Shown piece after piece: positions 24,306 to 33,481 of a DNA stretch of 64,000 nt (position 1 is its first letter; every line of letters starts with the position of its first letter). The stretch covers positions 1 through 64,000 of the forward strand of contig CAZXKO010000117.1 of NCBI GenBank assembly GCA_964641665.1, in the 5' to 3' direction. The notes under the pieces are model-generated. The model searched no databases and was not told the DNA's origin. It worked only from the letters and a program-made list of their open reading frames with translations. Position numbers and translations under genes: made by a program. This DNA comes from Gp1-AA133 sp964641665 (GTDB taxonomy: Bacteria; Acidobacteriota; Terriglobia; Terriglobales; Acidobacteriaceae).

Positions 24306-24478
24306 GAATCTGGCTGATGTAACTAATTGAAATCAAACGGTGTTGGCGGACGTCGTTTGATACTGTAAGGCACCGTACGGCACTTCTTATCGTCCCCTTA
24401 TTATCCCCAGATCTAAAGCGATCGAAAATCAATCAACGTAGGCGGTTCATCAGTACCGGTGGCTCTGATTCGGTTGAG
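24306..24478. other. Junction sequence between tRNA fragment and GH3 pseudogene
   Basis: The 173 nt have no gene and are richer in A+T than the flanks. On the minus strand they contain GGGGATAATAAGGGGACG and CCGTACGGTGCC, short direct and inverted words of the type seen beside integrase attachment sites. No recombinase gene is visible on either side within the window. Confidence 0.4.
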
Positions 24479-26121
24479 ATGGGCACATTCAGCAGCCATC
24501 AAGCGCCAGGAAATTACTCGGAAAGTATGCTTCGCGAATCATTCCTTGTCCCATTCGAAGCGGCCGTACGCGAAGCTCACGCCGGCAGCATTATGGCTTC
24601 CTACAACGAAATCGACCGAATTCCTTCTCATGTGAACCACTGGCTGCTCGACACTGTGCTGCGCCGGGAATGGGGGTTTGACGGCTACGTCACCTCCGAT
24701 GGCGACGGGTTACAGATGCTGGTGAAGACGCACCACGTGGCTCGAGACTTCACGGAGGCTGCTCGCAAGGCCCTCGCAGCAGGTATGGACTACGATCTGT
24801 CCGATGGGTCCGTCTATGAAACGCTGGTAAATCAGGTGCGACAGGGGACAGTTCCGGAAGCGGAGGTCGACAAGGCGGTGCAACGAATTCTTACCGAGAA
24901 GTTTCGCCTCGGCCTCTTCGATCACCCCTACGTGGACCCTGACTATGCGGAACAAGTCACAAACAGCCAGCAACACCGGGCGTTGGCCCTCGGGGTAGCA
25001 GAGAAGTCGATCGTGCTGCTGAAGAATGAAAACCACCTCTTGCCGTTGGACTCGGCAAACCTGCACACCATTGCGGTTATCGGTCCGAACGCGGCCAACG
25101 TACATCTTGGAGGCTACAGTCGCGGGCCAGGAGCGGATCACGAGGTGAGCATTCTTGAAGGTGTTCGACGCCGGGTTGGGTCCGCCGTCAAAGTCACTTA
25201 CGCCGAAGGTTGCAAGATCACCATCGGCAAACAGGGCTGGGCGGGCCGGTACGAGAACAACGTTCAACAGCCAGGGCCGGGCACCGAAGTCGCGGGCATT
25301 CATGCTGCTGCCGAAGCCGCTCGGCAGGCAGATATCGCCATCGTCGTCGTTGGAGAAAACGAGAGCACGAATCGGGAAGCTTGGTCGGAGGAGCATCTCG
25401 GTGACCGCGACTCGCTCGATTTGCCTGGGGGCCCAGGACAAACTCGTAAAGGCGGTGGTGGCTACCTGGACGCCGACCGTCGTTTTCCTGATCAATGGAC
25501 GCCCGCTTTCCGTCAACGCGATCCAGGCCAGCGTTTCCGCAATTCTTGAAGGCCGGTACCTGGGCGAGCAGGGCGGAGTCGCTGCGGCTGAAGTCTTGTT
25601 CGGAGATGTGAACCCAGGCGGGAAATTGCCGATCACGCGCTCGGTGGGACACTTGCCTGCGTACGACAACCAAAAAACCTCGCGCAATCGAAGCTACCTT
25701 TTTGCTGACTCGAGCCCGCTGTTTCGGTTTGGCTACGGGCTCAGTTACACATCCTTTCGTTACGACGATCTAAACGTAGCACCGAATCCGATCAAAGCGG
25801 GTGCGAGTGCTACGGTCTCAGTGACGGTCACCAATACCGGACAACGCGAAGGGGACGAAGTGGTTACAGATGTATATCCACCAGCGCGTCGCATCCCTGA
25901 CCCGTCCGGTCCTGGAACTGCGGGGATTTAGCCGGATCACCCTGAAGCCGGGCGAGCAGAGGACCATCGACCTTCCTTTGACTGGTGACGCGCTCTCGAT
26001 GCTGGATGTCGACATGAAACGGGTCGTCGAGCCCGGGATATTCGAGATCATTCTGGGGACTGATTCCAACCGCACAACCGAAACTCTTTTGCAGGTGGAA
26101 GCAGCCTCTTCTCCGCAATGA
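24479..26121 (+). pseudogene. GH3 beta-glucosidase remnant, 5'-truncated and twice frameshifted
   Basis: The similarity starts abruptly inside the GH3 catalytic domain (GTFSSHQAPGNYSESMLRESFLVPFEAAVREAHAGSIMASYNEID) and keeps the nucleophile motif GYVTSDGDGL. The first 200 or so residues are absent. The frame runs to about 25430, where CCTGGGGGCCCAG has one G too many. The next frame continues AQDKLVKAVVATWTPTVVFLINGRPLSVNAIQ and the GH3 C-terminal FGYGLSYTSF. At about 25868 an extra A (GTTACAGATG) shifts to a third frame, which carries the fibronectin-like end to 26121. Both lesions are single-base insertions, so the gene is dead. A complete relative lies at 28037-30676. Confidence 0.88.
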
Positions 26122-26153
26122 ATAGTGCGGGGACACGATGGGGGATTTGTGAC

Positions 26154-27221
26154 TTATGCCGAGTTCCCCTCGGGGCACACCGCCGAGTTACGGAGACGTA
26201 TCTCCGCTTTCAAGGTGATGATTTTCGCCCAAGAATTCGGGTCGATGCCTTCCTCGCCGGATAGCATCTCTAACAGTATGCTGGCGGCACGCTGACCCAT
26301 CTCGTAGCCGGGTTGGGCTACGACGGTTAGTTGAGGTTTCAAAAGTGTGCCGAAACTGAGTCCGTAAGTATCAGGCGCAGGCTCGTCGAAGCCAATAATG
26401 CTCAGTTGTTGCGGACAGCGCACGCCCAGCTCCTGAATCGCGCGCAGCAAACCGATAGTCATGGCGCCGCTCCCGGAGAGAATCGCAGTGGGAGGCTCAT
26501 CGAGACGCAATAACTCCAGGCCGCTGCGATAACCGCCTTCGGGTGTGAAATCACCGCGTTTGAAATACTGTGTGCGCAGCGCCAAGTGCGCATCTGCCAG
26601 TGCCTGTCGAAATCCTTCCGCGCGCTCACTGCCCGTGGACACTTCGAGGCGTCCTGCGATGAAGGCAATGTTTGTATGTCCCAGGCGTATGAGATGCTGA
26701 GTCGCTTCATACGCGGCTTCCATATTGTTAATCACTACCGCTGGCCCGGGATATTGGGGCGGCACGCGGTCAAACAAAACCATCGGCGTCGCAGGACGGC
26801 CGTTACCACGACCGACTGAGTACATGTCTGTCGACGCCAGGAGGATGCCATCCACACGTCGCGAGAGCAACAACCGGATGTGTCGTTGTTCCTGGGCCGT
26901 GTCGTCGTTCGAGTTGCACAAGAGCAGCGAGTAACCGGACATACGAACCGTATCCTCGGCGCCGCGAACCACATCGACGAAAAAACCGCTGGAAAAGTCG
27001 GGGATGACGACGCCGATGGTGGTCGTGCGGCGCACTTTCAAACTGCGCGCTACCTGGTCGGGATGGTAGTCGAGGGCGCGCATGGCGTCCTGGACACGTT
27101 TTACCAAGGGGGGGCTCACAACCTGCTTGCCATTCGCCACGGCCGAGACGGTCGCGACCGATACTCCAGCTAATCGCGCCACGTCCCGCATGGTGTAGGA
27201 AGGCGTCCTGCCGGCAGCCAT
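26154..27221 (-). CDS. LacI-family transcriptional regulator 1
   Basis: The repressor is 355 residues from the ATG at 27221. The DNA-binding domain reads YTMRDVARLAGVSVATVSAVANGKQVVSPPLVKRVQDAMRALDYHPDQVARSLK, followed by the hinge and a periplasmic-binding-protein-like sensor domain: TTTIGVVIPDFSSGFFVDVVRGAEDTV, HIRLLLSRRVDGILLAST, LIRLGHTNIAFIAG, LSIIGFDEPAPD. LacI regulators of this type bind palindromes with a central CG step and respond to sugars. It is convergent with the GH3 pseudogene. Candidate operators with AAACGTTT cores occur at 37092 and 39175, but which LacI protein binds them is unknown. Confidence 0.9.
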   Translation of the reverse strand: MAAGRTPSYTMRDVARLAGVSVATVSAVANGKQVVSPPLVKRVQDAMRALDYHPDQVARSLKVRRTTTIGVVIPDFSSGFFVDVVRGAEDTVRMSGYSLLLCNSNDDTAQEQRHIRLLLSRRVDGILLASTDMYSVGRGNGRPATPMVLFDRVPPQYPGPAVVINNMEAAYEATQHLIRLGHTNIAFIAGRLEVSTGSERAEGFRQALADAHLALRTQYFKRGDFTPEGGYRSGLELLRLDEPPTAILSGSGAMTIGLLRAIQELGVRCPQQLSIIGFDEPAPDTYGLSFGTLLKPQLTVVAQPGYEMGQRAASILLEMLSGEEGIDPNSWAKIITLKAEIRLRNSAVCPEGNSA

Positions 27222-27339
27222 GCCGTGATGATAACCTTTGACCGAACAAAACGCTAAAGAGGGGAAAGTAGTCGGCACCCAACGGCCGGATCCGACGCTT
27301 TGAACGTTGGAAATGTTCGCGTCGAGGGGGCCTACCCTG

Positions 27340-27827
27340 GCAGGTAACGCCTGGACGCACTACCCGAATATCGCGGTCTGTAACCGGCCGATGAAGCTCT
27401 GGAACATCCACCTTGGGCATGTGGCAGGAGGTACAACCGGTCTTGCGGATTGGGCAGGCAGCTCCGGGATGATCAGGTGAAGCCGCCCCCGCGACAGATG
27501 CGTGGCAGTCCAGACATTTTGAATCGTAGACTTCTGCCCGGTGCTCGAGGGGGGCTTGCGGATCGTGGCAGGTTACACACGCGAGGCGCGCGGCGCCCTT
27601 GCCCCATCACTTGCTGTTTTCGAGACGGTACCCGGCGAAATCACAGTGGTATTTCCGGTTTTGCCGCTTAACCGCACGTCCCACGACGTGGAATGACACG
27701 CTCCGCAGAAGTCGACCGAGTCGGTCGCACCCAGTTGGCCAGGATCGAAGATCAGCTCTCGGTCAATCTCGCCATCGGGCCTGCCGGCCAAAAGCATTTC
27801 TGCCTGTGCCATGCAGGCGCTCATCAT
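27340..27827 (-). pseudogene. Multiheme c-type cytochrome remnant
   Basis: The minus strand keeps four CxxCH haem motifs in order: CGACH (in DSVDFCGACHSTSWDVRLSGKTG), CVTCH (WGKGAARLACVTCHDPQ), CLDCH and CTSCHMPKVDVPELH, as in the acidobacterial family ending CHMPKVEVP-x-H. The frame is broken after GNTTV, and in the restored frame (YRLENSK) a TGA stands where the family has a cysteine codon before WGKG. The normal C-terminal segment RDIRVVRPG is present but the expected stop is lost. The 5' end is fused to kinase sequence at about 27815. Such proteins carry electrons in the periplasm; this copy cannot be functional. Confidence 0.75.
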
Positions 27828-27948
27828 AAGCGCGATAAACAGTGCTCAGCCCTCCTTCGCCAATCTCGGTTACGATCCGGCAGCGGCCCAGCACCTGATC
27901 GATCAACATCGCGCATGAACCGCTAGGCTGTACTTTGTGCAGCGTCAA
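27814..27948 (-). pseudogene. N-terminal stub of a Ser/Thr protein kinase
   Basis: The first about 45 codons spell the start of a PknB-type kinase: MLIDQVLGRCRIVTEIGEGGLSTVYRAYDERL, with the glycine-rich ATP loop (G-E-G-G-L-S). The valine-alanine-lysine strand and everything after are missing; at about 27815 the sequence passes directly into the cytochrome remnant in another frame. A deletion or rearrangement joined the two gene pieces. Confidence 0.7.
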
Positions 27949-28036
27949 CGAAAGCGGTCTTGGTCTGTGAATGCTTCTATTGACCGCAAGTGGATCGCAT
28001 GGCGAAAGAGCAAAAACGTTAACTTGGAAACTTCTC

Positions 28037-30676
28037 CTATTCCGGCAGTGTGAGTTGACCTTTAACCTCGAAGCCGCTACTCACGGATGAAGCATCCGTC
28101 CCAGGTTGGCTACCGCCGATCGAGATTGTGTACTTCCCTTGGGCAACGATGATGTCTCCGATATCAGTGACCATGCTCATATCTCGTGGGTTCAAGTGAA
28201 ACTCTACCTTTTGGCTCGCGCCCGCCTCGAGGTGGATACGCTGGAAACCGCGCAGGGCCCGAATGGGTGCGCCCGCGACATCCGGAAACTTCAGATACAG
28301 CTCCACCACTTCATCTCCGGCCGCCTTCCCAGAATTTGTAACAGTGACTGATGTGCTTAGGTCATCGCCGGCATTGATTGGTGTAGTGGGCAAGGTGAGC
28401 TCGCTGTAGGCAAAATTCGTGTAACTGAGGCCGTATCCGAAGGGCCAGAGCGGTTCTCCCTCGAAGTAGCGATAGGTGCGTCCCTTCATCGAGTAATTCT
28501 CGAAATGGGGCAGCTGGTGAACATCTTTATAGAAGGTTACTGGCAAGCGTCCGGCTGGATTGTTCTTGCCGCTTAACGTCTCGGCAATTGCAGCGCCGCC
28601 TTCTTCCCCCGAATACCACGCTTCCACGATAGCGTTCGCGTGCGCTTTCTCCCAGTTCACGGCCAATGCGCTGCCGTTCATGAGAACCACCACCAGGGGC
28701 TTGCCGCTCGCAGCCAGGGTTTGAACCAGGTCCTCTTCGGGTTGCGGCAGGTCCAGACTGGTGCGGTCTCCCCCGGAGAAGCCGGGCATATCAATGGGCA
28801 TCTCTTCCCCTTCAAGCCGGCTCGTGATCCCAACCACCGCGACAACAACATCGGCACTCTTGGCAGCGGCGATGGCTGCAGGGTCCGGAACGTTGTTCAC
28901 GGACGCCCAGATGAGCTGGGCTGAAGGCTTGCCACCAGACATTCTCCCGTAGGTGACTTCCAGCTTAAGCGGATGTCCTTTTTCAAAATGGACCCGGCCG
29001 AGGTTTGACCCCCCACTGTACATCTGCATGGTTTCTTTGTCGCCGAGCTTGACTCGCGCGAAGCCCTCAGCTTTCATGCCAATGAGGTAGTCGCCTGTTT
29101 CGTTCGGGGTGAGGAACCCTGTCCACTGCACTGACAGACCGTGGTCTTTCCCTTGCTCGGGAAGGTTGGTTTCGTTGAGGTTCACCACGGGCTCGACTCG
29201 CGACGCGAAAGGTGTGGGCTTCGCGTCAATACTCAGTCCGGAGCTATAGGTGGCTTGCAGGCCGGGCTTCCCGTCGGGCGTCGTCAGCACCGATGCAGGC
29301 ACAGGGACCCCTTGATTGGAGAGGAACTGGGTTCCGGGAACATAGCTGATCTTCGCGTCCGGGAATTCCGCTTTCATTCCCTCCAATACGCTTACCGTGT
29401 GCGTGGGCGTACCGTTGTAGTTGCCCAGCAAAACTGCGGTTTGATCGGCGAGTGGTCCGACGACCGCGATGCGCTTCGCTGACTTGAGTGGCAAAACGCC
29501 GTCATTCTTTAGCAACACCATAGATTCGTTCGCCATGCGGCGGGCAAACTCACGGTGAGCGGCACTGTCCAGCAGCTTCTCGTCAATCCCCGTATAGGGC
29601 ACCATCGACGGCGGGTCGAACATGCCAAGACGCATACGTGCGGTGAACAGGCGAATGAGCGCGGTATCGACCGCGGTTTCGGAAAGGTATCCCTGCTGAA
29701 CGGCCTCGATATACGGCTTAAAGTCGTGGTCGTCCTTCGCCTTTGTGACGAAATCGATGCACTCGTTGTCCATGCCACGTTCCAACGAGATGGCCGACGC
29801 TTGTGGCTGGGTCGATCGATACTGATGTCCGCTGAAGATGTTGCGCACTGCTTCACAGTCCGAGACCACGTATCCTTGGAACTGCCACGCACCACGAAGA
29901 ATGTGTTGCAGCAAAAACTGGCTGGCGCAGGCTGGCTGCCCGTTCACCGCGTTGTAGGCGCACATCACCGACCCCGCATGGCCCTCCACGACGGCTGCGC
30001 GAAATGCCGGTAGATACGTGTCTTCCTGATCGTGCTTGCTGACGTCGACATCGGTGAAGTGGCGCGTCGGTTCAGGCCCGCTGTGCACCGCAAAGTGCTT
30101 GGGTGTGGAGATGACACGATAATAGTTGGGATCATCACCTTGCATGCCGGTAACGAAAGCAACCGCCATACGCGCGCTCAGGAAGGGATCTTCTCCATAG
30201 GTCTCCTGGCCGCGGCCCCAGCGGGGATCGCGAAAGATGTTCACGTTGGGCGCCCAAAAGTCCAGACCTTCAAAAATATTCGAGTGCCCCGCGCGCTCAT
30301 CTTGTGCGTGCTTGATCCGGCCCTCGATGCCGATGATGGTGGCCATCTCATGAATGCGCGGAATGTCGAATGTGGCCGCAAGTCCCACCGGCTCAGGGAA
30401 CTCCGTTGTGCCATTGACGGCGACACCATGGAGAGATTCACTCCACCAATCGTAAGCGGGAACATTAAGGCGCGGGATCGCCCGGGCCTGGTTTACGAGT
30501 TGCGATGCCTTCTCTTCCAGCGTCATTCGGTGCACCAGGTCCGCGGCGCGCTCTTGAGGCGAAAGCTTGGGATTCATGTACGGGAGCGTCGAAGTGTCCT
30601 GCGCCAGAGAGGCACAAGGCATGAGCGCGATGCAGGCGATGAGGAGCACCAGCACGAATCTTCCGCAAACGTTCAT
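28037..30676 (-). CDS. GH3 beta-glycosidase (beta-xylosidase/glucosidase) with PA14 insert
   Basis: The 879-residue exported enzyme has a signal peptide at 1-25 and a GH3 catalytic barrel with YDWWSESLHGVA, PNVNIFRDPRWGRGQETYGEDP, TPKHFAVHSGPE and the nucleophile D273 in GYVVSDCEAV. The second GH3 domain (DGVLPLKSAKRIAVVGPLAD onward) carries a PA14 insert at about 470-595, and there is a C-terminal fibronectin-like domain. The VSDCEAV motif is typical of the bacterial/plant beta-xylosidase and alpha-arabinofuranosidase branch of GH3; a beta-glucosidase cannot be excluded. AAAGGAGAAGAG precedes the ATG. It is the last gene of a unit with two esterases (48 and 80 nt gaps) behind receptor 1. Confidence 0.92.
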   Translation of the reverse strand: MNVCGRFVLVLLIACIALMPCASLAQDTSTLPYMNPKLSPQERAADLVHRMTLEEKASQLVNQARAIPRLNVPAYDWWSESLHGVAVNGTTEFPEPVGLAATFDIPRIHEMATIIGIEGRIKHAQDERAGHSNIFEGLDFWAPNVNIFRDPRWGRGQETYGEDPFLSARMAVAFVTGMQGDDPNYYRVISTPKHFAVHSGPEPTRHFTDVDVSKHDQEDTYLPAFRAAVVEGHAGSVMCAYNAVNGQPACASQFLLQHILRGAWQFQGYVVSDCEAVRNIFSGHQYRSTQPQASAISLERGMDNECIDFVTKAKDDHDFKPYIEAVQQGYLSETAVDTALIRLFTARMRLGMFDPPSMVPYTGIDEKLLDSAAHREFARRMANESMVLLKNDGVLPLKSAKRIAVVGPLADQTAVLLGNYNGTPTHTVSVLEGMKAEFPDAKISYVPGTQFLSNQGVPVPASVLTTPDGKPGLQATYSSGLSIDAKPTPFASRVEPVVNLNETNLPEQGKDHGLSVQWTGFLTPNETGDYLIGMKAEGFARVKLGDKETMQMYSGGSNLGRVHFEKGHPLKLEVTYGRMSGGKPSAQLIWASVNNVPDPAAIAAAKSADVVVAVVGITSRLEGEEMPIDMPGFSGGDRTSLDLPQPEEDLVQTLAASGKPLVVVLMNGSALAVNWEKAHANAIVEAWYSGEEGGAAIAETLSGKNNPAGRLPVTFYKDVHQLPHFENYSMKGRTYRYFEGEPLWPFGYGLSYTNFAYSELTLPTTPINAGDDLSTSVTVTNSGKAAGDEVVELYLKFPDVAGAPIRALRGFQRIHLEAGASQKVEFHLNPRDMSMVTDIGDIIVAQGKYTISIGGSQPGTDASSVSSGFEVKGQLTLPE

Positions 30677-30723
30677 CTCTTCTCCTTTAGGAGGGTGTCA
30701 TTGCAACGAGCTATCTCGGCTAC

Positions 30724-31797
30724 TCACTTGCAACCGGCTTGAAAGCAGAGATTCTGGCTGAAGAATGGCAGCACATGATTTTGAAAGCGGTCCGCAACTT
30801 TGCTTGTATGAGTGCCCGAATACACTTCGAAATTGTGCACGATTCCGTACTTGTCGAGAGCTTCGTGAAGCTTGCCGGTGTCAACTCGTAAACCATCCTG
30901 ATCACCGACATCGATCGCGATCGCGCGATACTGCCGCAAATTTCCGATGTGTTGATCGATTAAGGCAAGGGGCGCATTTGCTGCCCACTTGGCGAGTACA
31001 TCCGGCTGAGGTTCGCCGCCTTTCGTGGGCAAGTCTAGGTATAGCGGAGGATTTTTCGGATCGGGTGACCAAGCTGCGGCCGAGGCAAGCTGGGCGCGGG
31101 GAAAGAATGGAAGCTTGGCCGAGTCTTCGGGCGTTTTGACATCCTCCATGGCCTTTGCCAGTTCCGGGTTGAAACCCCCTGCCTGTCGAGGCGACAAGCA
31201 ACAAGGACTCATGATGTAGAGGCTACCGAAGACGTCGGAATGCTTCATTCCGATCCGGGTTGCACCGTAGCCTCCCATCGAATGACCCACCAGTCCGCGG
31301 CTGAGGCGTTGGGGAATGGTGCGGTAGCGCGCGTCGATGAAGGTAACCAGATCCTGTGCAATGAACCTCTCGAAGTCACCTGTGGTCACCGAACTCGAAT
31401 ACATCGATCCGTTGTGCAGAGTCTTCGAGTCCGGCAGCACGACGATCATCTCTTTGGCGCCTTGCGCGAACGCGCCTTCGATGGTCTGCGGCACATGGAT
31501 CTCGTGGGCCCACTGCTCGGCGCCGATGGAATATCCGTGCAGCGCGTAGACGACCGGGTAGCGCCGGGACTTTTCTGCTGCATAACTCGGTGGCAAGAAA
31601 ACGAAGACTTCCCGATCAACCGCATCCCCCTCAAGATTGCCCTCCAGGGCTGCTCCGTGCACCTTTATTTGTTCCACGGTCGCAGGCTTGGCACCCGGGA
31701 CAACCGGAGGAACGTCGGTCTGCACCTGCGCGGAAAGTTGAACTCCAAGACAAGCCACAACCATCAGCAACGTCAGGGGAATCAATTGTCTTTTCAT
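30724..31797 (-). CDS. Exported CE1-type esterase
   Basis: The protein is 357 residues from the ATG at 31797; upstream in-frame codons add 45 residues without a signal peptide. A signal peptide (MKRQLIPLTLLMVVACLGVQLSAQ) is followed by an alpha/beta-hydrolase of the putative esterase (PF00756) type: DREVFVFLPPSY, YPVVYALHGYS, catalytic S173 in GLVGHSMGGYGA, and a late histidine in SGTHTSKVADRF. In hemicellulose clusters such enzymes release ferulate or acetate from xylan side chains. The substrate is not determined by sequence. It is flanked by another esterase upstream and the GH3 downstream. Confidence 0.87.
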   Translation of the reverse strand: MKRQLIPLTLLMVVACLGVQLSAQVQTDVPPVVPGAKPATVEQIKVHGAALEGNLEGDAVDREVFVFLPPSYAAEKSRRYPVVYALHGYSIGAEQWAHEIHVPQTIEGAFAQGAKEMIVVLPDSKTLHNGSMYSSSVTTGDFERFIAQDLVTFIDARYRTIPQRLSRGLVGHSMGGYGATRIGMKHSDVFGSLYIMSPCCLSPRQAGGFNPELAKAMEDVKTPEDSAKLPFFPRAQLASAAAWSPDPKNPPLYLDLPTKGGEPQPDVLAKWAANAPLALIDQHIGNLRQYRAIAIDVGDQDGLRVDTGKLHEALDKYGIVHNFEVYSGTHTSKVADRFQNHVLPFFSQNLCFQAGCK

Positions 31798-31877
31798 CTT
31801 CGCAACCGTCTGGGGCCAGCCCTCACTGCGATTCGTTGAATCATCCGCAACTCCGGTCTTTCTCAACGCCTGACTTG

Positions 31878-33068
31878 TCATTGAAAAAGCCTGGGCGCGA
31901 AATCTTTCAAATCGCGACGCCACGTCTGCCATTCATGGTCTGTACCCGGTGATTCGTAGAAGATATGCTGGATATTCGCTTCTTGCAGCGATGTGTGCAG
32001 GCGTTGGAGTCCGGTGCGCATCCTCTCAGGCTCCTCGGTTCCGACGCCGATCCAGAGCAGGTGAACCTTCTTGGCGAATGCAGCCGGGTCGGCAAACGCG
32101 CCGTTGTAGGCAGTCTTGGGATCCAGTTTCTGGTTGCCGAGCACCAAGGGTCCGGCCGCTCCGCTGAATCCTCCAATGTAAGAGAAAAGGTCGAGATGAT
32201 TCAAGGTGACCTGAAATGTCTGCATGCCTCCCATGGAGAGGCCAGCCATGGCGCGATGCTCGCGGTCCGCGAGGGTTCGGAAATTCGAATCGATGTATGG
32301 GATCAAGGCCTGGGTTACATCATCCTCGAATGTTGCCGCCATGTCCTGCATCGCCTTCATCATTTCGGGAGATCCAAAGGCTTTCCCGGTCAAATCGGGC
32401 GCAGTCTGGCCAGCACGCCTCGCATAACCGTATGCCATGACGACAATCATGGGTTTGCAGTTCCCTGCCGCGATCAGATTGTCGAGTATGAAATTCGCGT
32501 GCCCCTGCCTCGTCCATCCCGTCTCGTCTTCACCACCACCATGCTGCAAGTACAGAACGGGATAGCGAACGTTCGTCTGTGTATCATACTTAGGCGGCGT
32601 ATACACGAGAGCATGTCGCCAGGTGCCAGTCACCTTCGAGTTGTACCAAGCCTCATGAACATCGCCATGGGGCACATCCTGGATCGAGTAGTACGTGGAC
32701 CCCGCCTCAGGAACCTCCACTGCACTCGCGTGCTTCCCTCCGCCAAAGAACGCGTGACTATTGGTGTCGCTGACCTCCGCTCCGTCGATCATCAAGGTGT
32801 AATAGTGTAGGCCGGGAACCAGCGGCGGTGTGGTGACGGTCCAGAAACCATCCGCCTGCTTCACCATATCCAGTTTTGGTCCACTCCAAAAATTCAACCG
32901 GACTTTCGTGGCATCGGGAGCTTTCACCCGAATCTCCACTCGCCCAGCACTATCGACGCGGGGATATTCCGCCCCCCAAACGTTGGTTGTGGCTGATTGA
33001 AAATCGCCCACGGTCTGTGCAAAGCAAATGCTCGCGAATAGAAATATCGACAGCGCAACTTGTTTCAT
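31878..33068 (-). CDS. Exported CE1-type esterase with N-terminal CBM48-like domain
   Basis: The protein is 396 residues from the ATG at 33068 (AAGGAACAAGGC upstream). A signal peptide (about 1-17) precedes an Ig-like E-set/CBM48 domain (about 35-120: GRVEIRVKAPDATKVRLNFWSG, FWTVTTPPLVPGLHYYTLMIDG), then a PF00756 esterase with YPVLYLQHGGGEDETGW, S278 in MAGLSMGGMQTF and histidine in PGTDHEWQTW. This architecture is typical of xylan feruloyl and acetyl esterases such as those of Bacteroidetes PULs. It is the first of three co-oriented enzyme genes, 413 nt behind receptor 1. Confidence 0.9.
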   Translation of the reverse strand: MKQVALSIFLFASICFAQTVGDFQSATTNVWGAEYPRVDSAGRVEIRVKAPDATKVRLNFWSGPKLDMVKQADGFWTVTTPPLVPGLHYYTLMIDGAEVSDTNSHAFFGGGKHASAVEVPEAGSTYYSIQDVPHGDVHEAWYNSKVTGTWRHALVYTPPKYDTQTNVRYPVLYLQHGGGEDETGWTRQGHANFILDNLIAAGNCKPMIVVMAYGYARRAGQTAPDLTGKAFGSPEMMKAMQDMAATFEDDVTQALIPYIDSNFRTLADREHRAMAGLSMGGMQTFQVTLNHLDLFSYIGGFSGAAGPLVLGNQKLDPKTAYNGAFADPAAFAKKVHLLWIGVGTEEPERMRTGLQRLHTSLQEANIQHIFYESPGTDHEWQTWRRDLKDFAPRLFQ

Positions 33069-33481
33069 CTTGTGCCTTGTTCCTTTTGAAATGCCAACCG
33101 CGCTCCATCTCCGCAAGGGCCGAAGGAGCGCGCGCCTGCAACTTCGAACTCTTGGCAATCGTTTACTTGTCTGTGCGGAATTCTACGCGACATCAAGCGA
33201 TCCGACTTGGATTCCACCCGGAGACTGATGTGAAGCCGGACAGTAGCTGATTGCATCGCCCGAACCGCAATAGTCAAAGCTTCCTTGTCCTGCTTGCACG
33301 GCATGTATGTCGATACGAAACGGCACCGGAGGTCAGGAAGAACTTGTGAAGATGGTGCGGTAGGTCCCTAGGCGCGGTCTGTCCCCGATACGCAGTCCCT
33401 GGCACACGGTTTCGGGGTGCGGCGATCGGTTCATCGCGGCCCGCACACCAGGGAAAGCGCATCTTGATACGACGCGATCGC
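33069..33481. other. Intercistronic region between receptor 1 and the esterase genes
   Basis: No gene is seen. Apart from the hairpin listed separately at 33397-33453, a half-site-like AATCGTTTAC lies near 33151. The distance would allow a separate promoter for the esterase-GH3 unit. Confidence 0.4.
33397..33453 (-). terminator. Nested hairpin after receptor 1
   Basis: An outer stem CCCTGG/CCAGGG (33397-33402 with 33448-33453) encloses a strong inner stem, GTGCGG..CGAT with ATCG..CCCGCAC (about 33417-33446). It begins 28 nt after the receptor stop. There is no T run, so it may stabilise or attenuate the mRNA between the abundant receptor message and the enzymes rather than end it. Confidence 0.4.

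Noticed and set aside
24241..24320. Complete tRNA gene
   Set aside because: Only the 3' half from the anticodon loop is present; the D-arm and 5' acceptor strand cannot be found in the sequence next to it.
27560..27640. TGA in the cytochrome remnant as selenocysteine
   Set aside because: The same gene has a frame break and a fused 5' end, and no selenocysteine insertion hairpin was seen; a point mutation of a cysteine codon is simpler.
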